A stretch of 64,000 nt of DNA from Pseudodesulfovibrio alkaliphilus. GTDB taxonomy: Bacteria > Desulfobacterota > Desulfovibrionia > Desulfovibrionales > Desulfovibrionaceae. A program made the translations under genes and the position numbers. The stretch is from assembly GCF_009729555.1 (NCBI RefSeq), contig NZ_WODC01000006.1, forward strand, positions 124,001-188,000, in the 5' to 3' direction. This document shows positions 35,927 through 48,632 of this stretch, piece by piece; the first letter of the stretch is position 1; every line of letters starts with the position of its first letter. The notes beneath the pieces are model-generated. The model made no database searches, had not been told where the DNA came from, and worked only from the letters and a program-made list of their open reading frames with translations.

Positions 35927-35970
35927 AAAAGGCCCGTGCGCTGAGTGAGTTGCGCACGGGCTTGTTTTAG
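35927..35970. terminator. Terminator between rlpA and the glycine-zipper lipoprotein gene
   Basis: GCCCGTGCGC (35932-35941) and GCGCACGGGC (35952-35961) form a perfect 10-bp stem followed by TTGTTTTA, with AAAA on the other side. It probably works for both convergent genes. Confidence 0.85.
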
Positions 35971-36007
35971 TCTCGGTCGGTTGTCGGCTCCGGTTGGGGC
36001 CGGGCGG

Positions 36008-36445
36008 TTACTGCTTGAGGTGCCAGACCCCGTTTTCGTCGCGCCAGGCCTTGGCCATGATGGACTCGCCGGACTTTTCGTCCTTGATGACCACATCGCG
36101 GTAGATGCGGTTGTCGGCCATGTAAGGCTCCTTGGGCGTGGCCGTGTAGGCGTGGCCCGTGTCAGGGTTGGTCCATTTGGTGGGCTGGCCGCTACGGTTG
36201 TTTTCCAGGGAGCGCTGGACCTGGGCCTCGTCGTGCTTGTCCCATTCGTTGCCGACGATATAGCCCATGAGGACGCCGACTCCCGCGCCCACGGCTGCGC
36301 CGAGCAGCTTATCCTTGAAGGTCAGGGCGCCGATGGTGGCGCCGGCCAGGCCGCCGACCGTTGCTCCCTGCTGGGCCTTGTTGGCGCAGCCGTAGCCAGC
36401 GGTCAGGAAGCAGATGAGAAGGGCGATGATCGCGGTATGTTTCAT
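36008..36445 (-). CDS. Glycine-zipper outer-membrane lipoprotein
   Basis: 145 residues. The signal peptide ends at a lipobox-like cysteine (LTAGYGC). Two glycine-zipper segments follow, GATVGGLAGATIGAL and GAAVGAGVGVLMGYIVG (about 27-68), typical of the 17-kDa surface antigen / Gly-zipper_2 family. The remainder is a soluble domain with PDTGHAYTATPKEPY and ending DENGVWHLKQ. Such proteins are associated with envelope integrity. A role beyond outer-membrane attachment cannot be stated. Confidence 0.82.
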   Translation of the reverse strand: MKHTAIIALLICFLTAGYGCANKAQQGATVGGLAGATIGALTFKDKLLGAAVGAGVGVLMGYIVGNEWDKHDEAQVQRSLENNRSGQPTKWTNPDTGHAYTATPKEPYMADNRIYRDVVIKDEKSGESIMAKAWRDENGVWHLKQ

Positions 36446-36576
36446 TGGGTACCTTCCTTTTTTTCAGGTTGGTTTGATGATAGCCTCAATCCGCCCGCCT
36501 TGTACAGAAGGAGGGAGTGCTTTTTTGTGAAGCTAACATAAATCCGTGGACGTATCCATGCCCTGTGAAACTTTTC

Positions 36577-36592
36577 AGGCCCGTCTCTTGCA
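36577..36592 (+). promoter_or_regulatory. Possible sigma-54 promoter of the two-component operon
   Basis: AGGCCCGTCTCTTGCA has GG (36578-36579) and GC (36590-36591) 12 bases apart with a perfect TTGCA, but two departures in the -24 half. It lies 67 bases before the kinase start. Support is from sequence only. Confidence 0.35.
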
Positions 36593-36658
36593 GTATTTGT
36601 TGGATCGCCGCAGGCCCGTATCCGGGCTCTTGCTGAACTCCGGCCCCAAAGGTGAACG

Positions 36659-39301
36659 ATGCGACGCATGACATACCTGATGCCCCTTGTCTTCCTGGTT
36701 CTCGTCTGCCTGGCTCCGTCGCCGGGGCTGGCCGAAATGGCCAAGAAGAACGTCCTCTACCTCAATTCCTACCATCGTGGCTACAAGTGGTCCGACGACA
36801 TTTTCGACGGCATACGCTCGGTGCTGGAGGCGGGGCCGTACAAGATCGACCTCCAAATCGAGTACATGGATGCCAAGAAATACAATTACGAGGATGTCAC
36901 GGGAATGCTCCTGCGCCTGTACAAGGAGAAGTTCCGTGGAGAGCGGTTCGACGTGGTGCTGGTTTCGGACAACGATGCCTTCAATTTCGCCCGGCATTAT
37001 CGCGATGAGCTTTTTCCAGGCGTCCCGCTTGTCTTTTGCGGGGTCAACGCCCTTGCGCCCGAAGAACTCGCCGTGGGCAACATCACGGGCGTGAATGAAC
37101 ATTTCGACCTCTCCCTGACTCTGGATGTGGCCCGCAGGCTCCACCCGGACAAGCGTCACATGGTGGTGGTGGGCGATGCCTCCACGGCCGGGCTGGCCAT
37201 CAAGCAGCAGGTGGAGGAGGCCGTGTCCTCCTATGGCCCCGATCTCTCGGTGGATTACTGGACGCACATCTCGCTTGCCGAAGTCCTGGCCCGCGTGGCC
37301 AAGCTTCCGTCGGAGACCTTTCTCTTCTTCATTCCCTATTATCAGACCATGGGCGATAACTTCTACACCGCAGAAGAGGTGGTCTCCGCCATTTACACCC
37401 ATTCGAGCGTTCCCATCTATACGGCATGGGAGTTTCTCATCGGGCATGGAGCTGTGGGCGGCCATGTGCTTTCCGGTTTCCTGCACGGTCAGACCGCTGC
37501 GGCCATGGCCCTTGACATCCTGGCCGGCAGATCGACCGACAGCATCAAGGTGCTCTATGATGTCGGGGGCGAGTTCGTCTTCGACCACATCGCCATGACC
37601 CGGTTGGGCCTGACCGAGGGCATGCTGCCTCGCGGCAGTCGGATCATCAACGCGCCCAAGGCGTTCTACGAGATGCCCAAGGAACTGTTCTGGACCATCA
37701 TGGTCAGCTTCGCCCTGCTGCTGGTGGTCACTGTGTTCCTGGTTTTCGCCATGCTTGAGCGGCGCAAGGTGGAGCGCAAGATCAAGGATCAGCTCGCCTT
37801 CCAGGAAACCCTCATGGACACCGTGCCCCAACTGCTTTCGTGGAAGGATATGAACGGCCGCTACCTCGGGGCCAATCGCGCCTTTGCCGAGTTCTTCGGC
37901 CATGGCGACTCCTCGTCCATCGTCTCCAGGACCACCAGCGAGGTCATTGACGACCTGGAGTATGTGCGCTGGGCCATGGCCGGAGACCAGCAGGCCATGC
38001 ACGATCCGGAGGCGGTGCGCAAGGTGCGGCGAAAGCTGGCGGACGGATCAGGGGCTCAGGCATGGCTCGAAGTCAACAAAGTGCCCATTCGCGACCAGTC
38101 GGGCAGGGTGGTGGGTGTGCTGAGTACGGCGGAGAACATCACCAAGGAACACAATCTTGAAAAACAGCTTCTCCAGTCGCAGAAGATGGAGGCCATCGGC
38201 ACGTTGGCCGGAGGGATAGCGCATGATTTCAATAATATATTGACTTCAATAATCAATTCCACAGAGCTGGCCTTGAGCGATGTGGAGCCGGATTCGGTGA
38301 CGCGCCGCGACCTGGAGCGGGTGCTCAAGGCCGCCCGGCGCGGCGGACGTGTGGTCAAGCAGATCCTCGCCTTCAGCCGCCCGTCCACCGAGGGGTTCCG
38401 GCCCACGGACGCAGGCGCGGTGGTTGCCGAGGCCCTGGGGCTGCTGGAGGCGTCCATGCCGAGCAACATCGAGGTCCGCTCCCGGGTGGCCCCGGATCTG
38501 CCCTGCGTACTGGCCGACCCCACCCAGCTGCATCAGGTGGCCATGAATCTATTCACCAACGCCTTCCACGCCCTTCGCGAGACCGGCGGGGTCATTGAGG
38601 CGCGTGTCGGCCAGATGGCTCTCGCCGAGGACGAGGCGACGGCCATGGGCATTGAACCGGGCGAACATGTATGCCTGTGCATTGAGGACAACGGGCCGGG
38701 CATTCCGCCGGAGATATTGGACAAGATCTTTGACCCCTTTTTCTCCACCAAGGACAAGACCGAGGGTACCGGGCTGGGACTGGCCGTTGTCCACGGCATA
38801 GTCAGGAGCCACAGGGGCGGATTGCGGGTTCTGCCCAAGCCGGGCGGAGGCATTGTCTTCGAGGTTTTCCTGCCCCTGGCCGAGGGCATTGATTCGGAGA
38901 GCCCGGCGCGGCCGACCGGCCCGGTCCTGCCCGGGGGCCGCATCCTCTTCGTGGAGGACGACCGGGATCAGTTGGAGTCTACTCCCCGCCTACTCGAATC
39001 CATGGGCTACCGCGTTACCGCGGCAGACGCCCCGGATCAGGCCCTGGCCCTGGCCGAGGCCCTGCCGTGCCCCTTTGACCTGCTCATCACCGATTATGAC
39101 ATGCCGGGCATGAGCGGCACACAGTTGGCCAGACGGCTGGGGGAGATAGCTCCGCTTCTGCCGGTGGTCCTGGTTTCCGGGCGCGAGGATGCGGCATCTG
39201 CGGCCGTCCTCTTGCCCAATATCCGGCAGGTGGTTATCAAGCCCTACGACAAGGACGATCTCGCGGCCGCCATAGCGGGCGCGCTCAAGGTAACGAAGTG
39301 A
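36659..39301 (+). CDS. Hybrid sensor histidine kinase with ABC-type periplasmic sensor
   Basis: 880 residues. A signal peptide (1-25) is followed by a periplasmic domain (about 30-330) like the ABC_sub_bind solute-binding fold (KKNVLYLNSYHRGYKWSDDI; LVSDNDAFNFARHY; VPLVFCGVN). Next come a membrane helix (about 342-365), a PAS domain, HisKA with His522 in GGIAHDFNNIL, an HATPase domain (FDPFFSTKDKTEGTGLGLAVVHGI) and a C-terminal receiver with Asp812 in LITDYDMPG. It is probably the partner of the sigma-54 regulator 22 bases downstream. By synteny with the D. vulgaris lactate locus it may sense lactate or a related acid, but the ligand is an inference. Confidence 0.9.
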   Translation: MRRMTYLMPLVFLVLVCLAPSPGLAEMAKKNVLYLNSYHRGYKWSDDIFDGIRSVLEAGPYKIDLQIEYMDAKKYNYEDVTGMLLRLYKEKFRGERFDVVLVSDNDAFNFARHYRDELFPGVPLVFCGVNALAPEELAVGNITGVNEHFDLSLTLDVARRLHPDKRHMVVVGDASTAGLAIKQQVEEAVSSYGPDLSVDYWTHISLAEVLARVAKLPSETFLFFIPYYQTMGDNFYTAEEVVSAIYTHSSVPIYTAWEFLIGHGAVGGHVLSGFLHGQTAAAMALDILAGRSTDSIKVLYDVGGEFVFDHIAMTRLGLTEGMLPRGSRIINAPKAFYEMPKELFWTIMVSFALLLVVTVFLVFAMLERRKVERKIKDQLAFQETLMDTVPQLLSWKDMNGRYLGANRAFAEFFGHGDSSSIVSRTTSEVIDDLEYVRWAMAGDQQAMHDPEAVRKVRRKLADGSGAQAWLEVNKVPIRDQSGRVVGVLSTAENITKEHNLEKQLLQSQKMEAIGTLAGGIAHDFNNILTSIINSTELALSDVEPDSVTRRDLERVLKAARRGGRVVKQILAFSRPSTEGFRPTDAGAVVAEALGLLEASMPSNIEVRSRVAPDLPCVLADPTQLHQVAMNLFTNAFHALRETGGVIEARVGQMALAEDEATAMGIEPGEHVCLCIEDNGPGIPPEILDKIFDPFFSTKDKTEGTGLGLAVVHGIVRSHRGGLRVLPKPGGGIVFEVFLPLAEGIDSESPARPTGPVLPGGRILFVEDDRDQLESTPRLLESMGYRVTAADAPDQALALAEALPCPFDLLITDYDMPGMSGTQLARRLGEIAPLLPVVLVSGREDAASAAVLLPNIRQVVIKPYDKDDLAAAIAGALKVTK

Positions 39302-39323
39302 CCGGACAAGCGAGGAAGAGGAC

Positions 39324-40769
39324 GTGGCCCACATCCTGGTGATAGACGACGATATCGAGGTCTGCGAGACCCTGGAGAGCCTCATCGGCAGACTCTCGCA
39401 CGACTGCGACACGGCCCAGACCCTGGGGCGGGGGTTGTCCCTGGCCGAGGGCAAGTCCTATGATGTCGTTTTTCTCGATGTGCGGCTGCCCGACGGGAAC
39501 GGGCTCGACATACTGCCCCGGCTCATGGCGCTCCCCAATCCTCCCGAGGTGGTCATCCTCACTGGCCAGGGCGACCCGGACGGGGCGGAGATGGCTATCG
39601 AGGGCGGAGTGTGGGACTACCTGCTCAAGCCGTCCAGCGTGCGTGAAATCTCGCTCACCCTGGGACGTGCGCTGAAGTATCGGGAAGAGAAGGCGGGCAA
39701 GTCGGAGATAGAGTCCCTTGATCTTTCGGATGTGGTGGGCAAGAGCCCGCTGATCCGGGCGAGTTTCGAGTTGCTGGCCCAGGCGGCCCGCACGGACACC
39801 AACGTGCTCATCACTGGCGAAACCGGCACGGGCAAGGAGCTTTTCGCCTCCACCATCCACGAGAACTCGCGCCGCCGGGACGGCAGATTTGTTGTGGTGG
39901 ATTGCGCAGGGCTGACCGAGACCCTGGTGGAGTCCACGCTCTTTGGCCACCGCAAGGGAGCCTTTACCGGAGCGCAGGCCGACCGTATCGGCCTGGTCAA
40001 GCTGGCCGACAAGGGCACGCTCTTCCTCGACGAGGTGGGGGAGATGCCCCTGTCCATTCAGAAGGCGTTCTTGCGTGTGCTCCAGGAGCGCACCTTCCGC
40101 CCGGTGGGCGATACCAGGGAACAGACCAGTGATTTCCGGCTGGTGGCCGCTACCAATCGCGACCTTGATGTCATGGTGGAGAAGGACCAGTTCCGTGCCG
40201 ATCTGCTTTTCCGCATCAAGACCATGCGTATCCATCTTCCGCCGTTATCCCAGCGGCCGGAGGACATCCGCTCTCTGGCCCTGTTCCATGTGGAGCGGCT
40301 GTGCAGTCAGTACGGCATGGAGCGCAAGAGCTTTGGCTCCAACTTCTTCACCGTGCTCGAAAGCTACAGTTGGCCGGGCAATGTTCGTGAGCTCTTCAAT
40401 ATCCTTGAGCGGGCCGTGATAGCGGCGGGCAACGAGAAGACCATCTACGCCATGCACCTGCCACGCGCCCTGCGCATTGAGGTGGCCAAGGCGCAGATCG
40501 AGCGCATGACCGGCTCAGAGGTGGTGCCCGGGAAAAACGTGGGGCTGGTGGACGGCATGGTCGTCCGAAAAATCGGACAGGATGTTTTCGAGGATATCTT
40601 CGACCAGGCGCTCCCTTCCCTGCGCGAGTTCAAGGGAACGGCGGAAAAAGTCTATCTGGGCGAGTTGATCCGCCAATCCGGGGGTGATCTGGCACGAATC
40701 CTGGAAGTGTCCGGTCTTTCCCGCTCTCATTTGTATTCCCTGCTCAAGAAATATGGGCTGTCCCTCTGA
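39324..40769 (+). CDS. Sigma-54-dependent response regulator (lactate-operon regulator candidate)
   Basis: 481 residues from GTG 39324. The receiver domain (1-120) has Asp52 in FLDVRLPDGNG. The AAA+ domain (about 140-380) has Walker A GETGTGKE, the sigma-54 contact loop GAFTGA (212-217), Walker B LFLDEVGEM, and the R-finger region. A Fis-type helix-turn-helix ends the protein (GGDLARILEVSGLSRSHLYSLLKKYG). It activates RNA polymerase carrying sigma-54. Its place upstream of por matches DVU3023 of D. vulgaris, reported to control the lactate operon, so the same target is inferred. HU lies in between here. Confidence 0.93.
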   Translation: MAHILVIDDDIEVCETLESLIGRLSHDCDTAQTLGRGLSLAEGKSYDVVFLDVRLPDGNGLDILPRLMALPNPPEVVILTGQGDPDGAEMAIEGGVWDYLLKPSSVREISLTLGRALKYREEKAGKSEIESLDLSDVVGKSPLIRASFELLAQAARTDTNVLITGETGTGKELFASTIHENSRRRDGRFVVVDCAGLTETLVESTLFGHRKGAFTGAQADRIGLVKLADKGTLFLDEVGEMPLSIQKAFLRVLQERTFRPVGDTREQTSDFRLVAATNRDLDVMVEKDQFRADLLFRIKTMRIHLPPLSQRPEDIRSLALFHVERLCSQYGMERKSFGSNFFTVLESYSWPGNVRELFNILERAVIAAGNEKTIYAMHLPRALRIEVAKAQIERMTGSEVVPGKNVGLVDGMVVRKIGQDVFEDIFDQALPSLREFKGTAEKVYLGELIRQSGGDLARILEVSGLSRSHLYSLLKKYGLSL

Positions 40770-40779
40770 CGGGCTGGGG

Positions 40780-40790
40780 AAAAAACGGAC
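40780..40790 (+). promoter_or_regulatory. Half-site AAAAAACGGAC after the regulator gene
   Basis: The 11 bases equal one arm plus spacer of the palindrome GTCCGTTTTTTCGGAC found upstream of por (41460). The left half is not conserved. It could be a weak regulator site or chance. Confidence 0.25.
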
Positions 40791-40917
40791 GATTCTCATG
40801 TCGGTTGCCGTCAGGAGGTCCGGTTAACCCCCAATAGCCGCAATTTTTTTTGCGCAGGGGCTTTTTTGGGCTTCCTTTCATTTCGTCATGTGTGTATGGA
40901 GGGCTAATACTTTTGCG

Positions 40918-40931
40918 TTCCGTGCACGGAA
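40918..40931. promoter_or_regulatory. Perfect palindrome upstream of the HU gene
   Basis: TTCCGTGCACGGAA, a perfect 14-bp palindrome centred about 36 bases before the HU start, where an operator would overlap the promoter. The binding protein is unknown. Confidence 0.45.
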
Positions 40932-40959
40932 ACCATTTTCATCAACATAGGAGAGACAG

Positions 40960-41232
40960 ATGACCAAAGCAGAACTTGTTGCCAAAATCGCTGAGAAGAA
41001 CGGCACCTCCAAGGCCCAGGCCGAGGCGTCCATGAATGCCATTCTCGAAGTCATCCAGGCCGAGCTGGCCGCCGGAAACAAGCTGACCCTGACCGGGTTC
41101 GGCACCTTCAGCGTCAGCGAGCGCAAGGCACGCACCGGCCGCAACCCCCGTACCGGCGCGGACATCAAGATCCCCGCCTGCAAGGTTGCCCAGTTCAAGC
41201 CCGGCAAGGTTCTGAAGGAAGCTGTTAAGTAG
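40960..41232 (+). CDS. hup: DNA-binding protein HU
   Basis: 90 residues, the standard HU length. MTKAELVAKIAEKNGTSKAQAEA, then LTLTGFGTFSVSERKARTGRNPRTGADIKIPA gives the DNA-binding beta-arm with the conserved RNPRTG. HU bends and compacts DNA and assists loop formation at enhancer-dependent promoters. It sits between the sigma-54 regulator and the lactate operon and is closed by a strong terminator, so it is a separate transcript. Confidence 0.96.
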   Translation: MTKAELVAKIAEKNGTSKAQAEASMNAILEVIQAELAAGNKLTLTGFGTFSVSERKARTGRNPRTGADIKIPACKVAQFKPGKVLKEAVK

Positions 41233-41252
41233 TTCGCGCCCGCGCTGTTGGC

Positions 41253-41297
41253 GAGGGAGCCCTCCCGGTTTTCGGGAGGGCTCCCTCTTTTTTTTTC
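41253..41297 (+). terminator. Strong rho-independent terminator after the HU gene
   Basis: A perfect 15-bp stem (41253-41267 with 41273-41287), loop of 5, then nine T residues (41288-41296). Confidence 0.93.
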
Positions 41298-41335
41298 ATG
41301 TCCGGGCAGGGGATTGTTTCCTTGTTCTTTCCATG

Positions 41336-41475
41336 AAAACGGACACGTCTGTTTTTTCGGATTCATTTTCGTGTTGTGTTTTTTTCGTAACAGCCTAACT
41401 TTATGGAGCAGAGTCGCCATCAGCCGTAGTCTTCTCCCGATCTTCACGCTGGCAGGGGAGTCCGTTTTTTCGGAC
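41336..41475. promoter_or_regulatory. Repeated GTCCG/CGGAC sites upstream of por (candidate activator sites)
   Basis: The perfect palindrome GTCCG-TTTTTT-CGGAC lies at 41460-41475. A near copy, GTCTG-TTTTTT-CGGAT, is at 41347-41362, and an overlapping AAAACGGAC-AC-GTCTGTTTT at 41336-41355. They lie about 110 and 220 bases upstream of the -12 of the sigma-54-like promoter, as expected for enhancer-binding-protein sites. Confidence 0.5.
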
Positions 41476-41561
41476 GCATTGGCGACCCCCCCCCTGTTCT
41501 TATTCCCACCCGACCAGACCCAACGCCCCGTCATGGCGTGATAAATTCCCAAGCAGTTTTT

Positions 41562-41578
41562 TTGGCATGGATGTTGAT
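41562..41578 (+). promoter_or_regulatory. Sigma-54-like promoter of the lactate operon
   Basis: TTGGCATGGATGTTGAT has GG (41564-41565) and the -12 pair (41576-41577) 12 bases apart. The -12 pair is GA and not GC, so the match is imperfect. A transcript start near 41589 would give a 75-base leader. A CCGGA-TTG-TCCGG palindrome (41588-41600) covers that start. Confidence 0.5.
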
Positions 41579-41611
41579 TAAGCCGGGCCGGATTGTCCGG
41601 TCCGCATGTGA

Positions 41612-45262
<3,651 letters not shown>

Positions 45263-45276
45263 CGTTTGAGGTTTGC

Positions 45277-45330
45277 GCGGGGTGCGGATTTTTGCGGAGG
45301 CTCTGCCTGATCCGCGCCCCGCTTGTTTGT
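45277..45330 (+). terminator. Partial terminator or attenuator between por and lctP
   Basis: GCGGGGTGCGGAT (45277-45289) pairs with ATCCGCGCCCCGC (45310-45322) through 13 bp including one G-U, followed by TTGTTTGT. The tail is weak, so read-through is expected. Confidence 0.55.
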
Positions 45331-45373
45331 AACAGTGTGAACCCTGGCGTTCACAACAATGGAGGTGTTCATA

Positions 45374-47083
45374 ATGTCTTTGGAGGTTCTTGCTCTCGTT
45401 GCGCTGCTCCCTATCCTGGTGGCGCTTGTTCTCATGGTGGGCATGCGCTGGCCCGCCACCAAGGCCATGTCCTTGGCTTGGCTCACCGCTGCCGCCGGAG
45501 CCGTCGTCGTCTGGGGGCTGCCTGTCAAATACGTTGCCGCCTTGAGCCTGCAGGGGTTCGTCACGGCCATCGGCATCCTGATCATTGTTTTTGGTGCCAT
45601 CCTCATCCTGCGCACCCTGCAGCATTCCGGCGGCATGGAGACCATCCAGCACGGGATGCAGAACATCACGCCTGACCGCCGCATCCAGGCGATCATCATC
45701 GGGTACATGTTCGCTGCCTTCATCGAGGGCGCGGCAGGCTTTGGCACCCCGGCAGCACTGGCCGCGCCGCTGCTGCTTTCCCTGGGTTTCCCCCCCTTGG
45801 CCGCCGCCATCATCTGCCTGGTCTTCAACTCCTTCCCCGTGACCTTCGGCGCAGTCGGAACCCCGGTCGTACTCGGCCTGAAGTTCCTTGCTCCGGGCGT
45901 TGATCAGGCCGTGGCCACCGGAGCTGCCGGTGTCAACTTCAGCTCCATGGGTGATTTCATTGCCTTGGTCGGCCAGTGGGCCACCCTCATGCACCTGAGC
46001 ATGATCTTCATCCTGCCCATCTTCATGCTCGGATTCATCACCCGCTACTTCGGCCCCGAACGCAGCTGGAAACCCGGCCTGGCCGCCTGGAAGTTCTGCA
46101 TATTCGCAGCCGTTTCCTTTGCCGTTCCCTACCTGATCTTTGCCTGGAACGTCGGCCCGGAATTCCCGTCCCTGATCGGCGGTCTCGTCGGCCTGGGCAT
46201 CATCGTTGCCGGTGCCAAGGCCGGTTTCTGCATGCCCAAGGATAGCTGGGATTTCGGCCCCGCCGACAAGTGGAGTGCCGAATGGACCGGCAGTGTTTCC
46301 GCCGAGTCCTCCGAGTTCAAGGCCCACATGAGTCAGTTCAAGGCCTGGTTGCCGTATATTCTCATCGGTCTGATCCTGGTCGTCACCCGCATTCCCGAAC
46401 TGGGCCTCAAGGGCTTCCTGGCAGCCCAGGCCGTCACCTTCAGCAACATTCTCGGCTACGAGAGCGTCAACGCGGCCATCGCCTACCTCTACCTGCCGGG
46501 CACCATTCCATTCACCCTGGTCGCCATCCTGACCGTGTTCATTCACGGCATGCCTGCCGACAAGGTCAAGCTCACCTGGAAACAGGCCTTTTCGACCATG
46601 AAAAACCCGACCATCGCCCTGTTCGCGGCGGTCGCCCTGGTCTCCATCTTCCAAGGCTCCGGCATTGCCGATGTCGCTTTGAACCCGAACAACTACCCGT
46701 CCATGCCTCTGGCCATGGCCAAGGCCGTCGCCGCTTACGCGGGCAACGCGTGGCCCATGTTCGCCTCCTTCGTGGGTGGTCTTGGTTCATTCATCACCGG
46801 CTCCAACACGGTTTCCGACCTGCTGTTCGCCGAATTCCAGTGGGGCGTTGCCGCCAACCTGGAACTGCCGCGCCAGATCATCGTGGCCGCTCAGGCTACC
46901 GGCGGCGCCATGGGCAACATGATCTGCATCCACAACATTGTGGCTGTGTGCGCTGTTGTCGGTCTGTCCGGCATGGAAGGTGCGATCCTGAAGCGGACCG
47001 TTTGGCCCTTCCTGCTTTACGGCTTGGTCGTGGGTATCGTGGCCTCGCTGATGAGCTTCGTGTTCCTGCCCCACCTCTTCTAG
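45374..47083 (+). CDS. lctP: L-lactate permease
   Basis: 569 residues from ATG 45374, which has GGAGG at a good distance. An ATG five codons earlier contains that ribosome site and is not preferred. About thirteen membrane helices are visible, with LctP motifs [56 protein letters not shown] and [19 protein letters not shown]. It imports lactate, probably with H+ or Na+. It lies between por and the dehydrogenase genes, so uptake and oxidation are coregulated. Confidence 0.95.
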   Translation: MSLEVLALVALLPILVALVLMVGMRWPATKAMSLAWLTAAAGAVVVWGLPVKYVAALSLQGFVTAIGILIIVFGAILILRTLQHSGGMETIQHGMQNITPDRRIQAIIIGYMFAAFIEGAAGFGTPAALAAPLLLSLGFPPLAAAIICLVFNSFPVTFGAVGTPVVLGLKFLAPGVDQAVATGAAGVNFSSMGDFIALVGQWATLMHLSMIFILPIFMLGFITRYFGPERSWKPGLAAWKFCIFAAVSFAVPYLIFAWNVGPEFPSLIGGLVGLGIIVAGAKAGFCMPKDSWDFGPADKWSAEWTGSVSAESSEFKAHMSQFKAWLPYILIGLILVVTRIPELGLKGFLAAQAVTFSNILGYESVNAAIAYLYLPGTIPFTLVAILTVFIHGMPADKVKLTWKQAFSTMKNPTIALFAAVALVSIFQGSGIADVALNPNNYPSMPLAMAKAVAAYAGNAWPMFASFVGGLGSFITGSNTVSDLLFAEFQWGVAANLELPRQIIVAAQATGGAMGNMICIHNIVAVCAVVGLSGMEGAILKRTVWPFLLYGLVVGIVASLMSFVFLPHLF

Positions 47084-47091
47084 AGACATGC

Positions 47092-47117
47092 GGGAGGGAC
47101 GGTCCGCCGTCCCTCCC
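47092..47117 (+). other. Intercistronic hairpin after lctP
   Basis: A perfect 11-bp stem, GGGAGGGACGG (47092-47102) and CCGTCCCTCCC (47107-47117), with a TCCG tetraloop and no T-run. It may stabilise or process the operon mRNA and need not end it. Confidence 0.65.
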
Positions 47118-47191
47118 CGTTGCCAATGCGGTCAGATGTGGTAGTTTAGGAACATGATCCTCATTGCAAATGGGACATGACCGACAAAAAG

Positions 47192-47203
47192 GTTCTGTAG
47201 AAC
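47192..47203. promoter_or_regulatory. Palindrome before the lactate dehydrogenase gene
   Basis: GTTCTGTAGAAC, a 12-bp palindrome flanked by A and T runs, 26 bases before the start at 47230. It may be an operator or a small hairpin in the 146-base gap. Confidence 0.3.
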
Positions 47204-47229
47204 AATTTTCATGATCCAAGGAGCCAGAA

Positions 47230-48624
47230 ATGAGCAAAGACGCCATTACCAAGGATTTCGAGGCCGCCGTCGGCGCGGACAACGTCATGACCAGCGAGAC
47301 CGACCGTCACGCCTATTCCTATGATGCGGCGGTGCTCGATTCCGTCATGCCCGCCCTGGTGGTGAGGCCCACAACCAGCGAGGCGCTGGGCAAGGCCACC
47401 AAACTGTGTAACGACAACGGCCTGCCGCTCACCGTGCGCGGCGCGGGAACAAATCTTTCGGGCGGCACCATTCCCCATCCTGGCGGCGTGGTGGTCCTGA
47501 CCAACGGCCTCAATCGTATCCTCGAAATCAACGAGGAGGACATGTACGCCGTGGTCGAGCCCGGCGTGGTCACGGCCAAGTTCGCTGCCGAGGTGGCCAA
47601 GCGCGGCCTTTTCTATCCCCCGGACCCTGGCAGCCAGACCGTTTCCACCCTGGGCGGCAACGTGGCCGAGAATGCGGGAGGACTGCGCGGGCTCAAATAT
47701 GGCGTGACCAAGGATTACGTCATGGGCATGGACTTCTGGGACGTGAATGGCGAACTGGTCAAGTCCGGGTCGCGCACCGTCAAGTGTGTCACCGGCTACA
47801 ATCTGGCAGGGCTGATGGTCGCTTCCGAGGGCACGCTGGGCGTCTTTGACAAGATCATCCTCAAGCTCATACCCCCGGCCCAGTCGGCCAAGTCCATGAT
47901 GGCCATTTTCCCGTCCATGAAGGCCGCCTCCGAGACCGTGGCCGCCATCATCGCCAACAAGATCGTGCCCGCCACCCTCGAGATGATGGACAACTTCACT
48001 ATCCGCACTGTGGAGAACTTCCGTGGCGCGGGCCTGCCTGTGGATGCGGCGGCCCTGCTGCTCATCGAGGTGGACGGCCATCCCGCTCAGGTGGCGGACG
48101 AGGCCGCCAAGGTGGAGGATCTCTGCCGGAAGAACGGCGCCACCGAGCTGAAGGTGGCCAAGGACGCGGCCGAGCGCGACGCGGTCTGGCAGGCGAGGCG
48201 CGACGCGCTGCCCGCCCTGGCCAAGCTCAAGCCCACCTGCGTGCTTGAGGACGCCACTGTGCCCCGCTCCAAGATTCCGGCCATGATCGAGGCCCTGGAC
48301 GAGATCAGCAAGAAGTTCGACCTGACCATCGGCACCTTCGGCCACGCGGGCGACGGCAACCTGCACCCGACCATCCTTACCGACAAGCGCGACAAGAAGG
48401 AGTGGGAGCGGGTGGAACACGCCATCGACGAGATATTCGACCGCGCCCTGGCCCTGGGCGGCACCTTGTCCGGCGAGCACGGCATCGGCATGGCCAAGTC
48501 CAAGTACCTGGAGCAGGAGACCTCCCGCGCCACGCTGGAATATTCCCGGCGCATGAAGTCCGTGCTTGATCCCAAGGGCATCCTCAATCCCGGCAAGATC
48601 ATCGGCCCCAAGTCCGAAGGGTAG
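47230..48624 (+). CDS. FAD-binding lactate dehydrogenase subunit (GlcD-like, probable D-lactate)
   Basis: 464 residues, with AAGGAG before the ATG. The PCMH-type FAD domain (about 1-220) has RPTTSEALGKATKLCNDNGLPLTVRGAGTNLSGG and PPDPGSQTVSTLGGNVAENAGG. The C-terminal FAD-oxidase domain ends with GTFGHAGDGNLHPTI and GTLSGEHGIGMAKSKYL, which carry the flavin-site histidines. It oxidises a 2-hydroxy acid. The lactate permease context makes D-lactate likelier than glycolate. It is followed 8 bases later by its Fe-S partner. The homologous D. vulgaris gene is in the same position. Confidence 0.88.
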   Translation: MSKDAITKDFEAAVGADNVMTSETDRHAYSYDAAVLDSVMPALVVRPTTSEALGKATKLCNDNGLPLTVRGAGTNLSGGTIPHPGGVVVLTNGLNRILEINEEDMYAVVEPGVVTAKFAAEVAKRGLFYPPDPGSQTVSTLGGNVAENAGGLRGLKYGVTKDYVMGMDFWDVNGELVKSGSRTVKCVTGYNLAGLMVASEGTLGVFDKIILKLIPPAQSAKSMMAIFPSMKAASETVAAIIANKIVPATLEMMDNFTIRTVENFRGAGLPVDAAALLLIEVDGHPAQVADEAAKVEDLCRKNGATELKVAKDAAERDAVWQARRDALPALAKLKPTCVLEDATVPRSKIPAMIEALDEISKKFDLTIGTFGHAGDGNLHPTILTDKRDKKEWERVEHAIDEIFDRALALGGTLSGEHGIGMAKSKYLEQETSRATLEYSRRMKSVLDPKGILNPGKIIGPKSEG

Positions 48625-48632
48625 GTGGAGTC

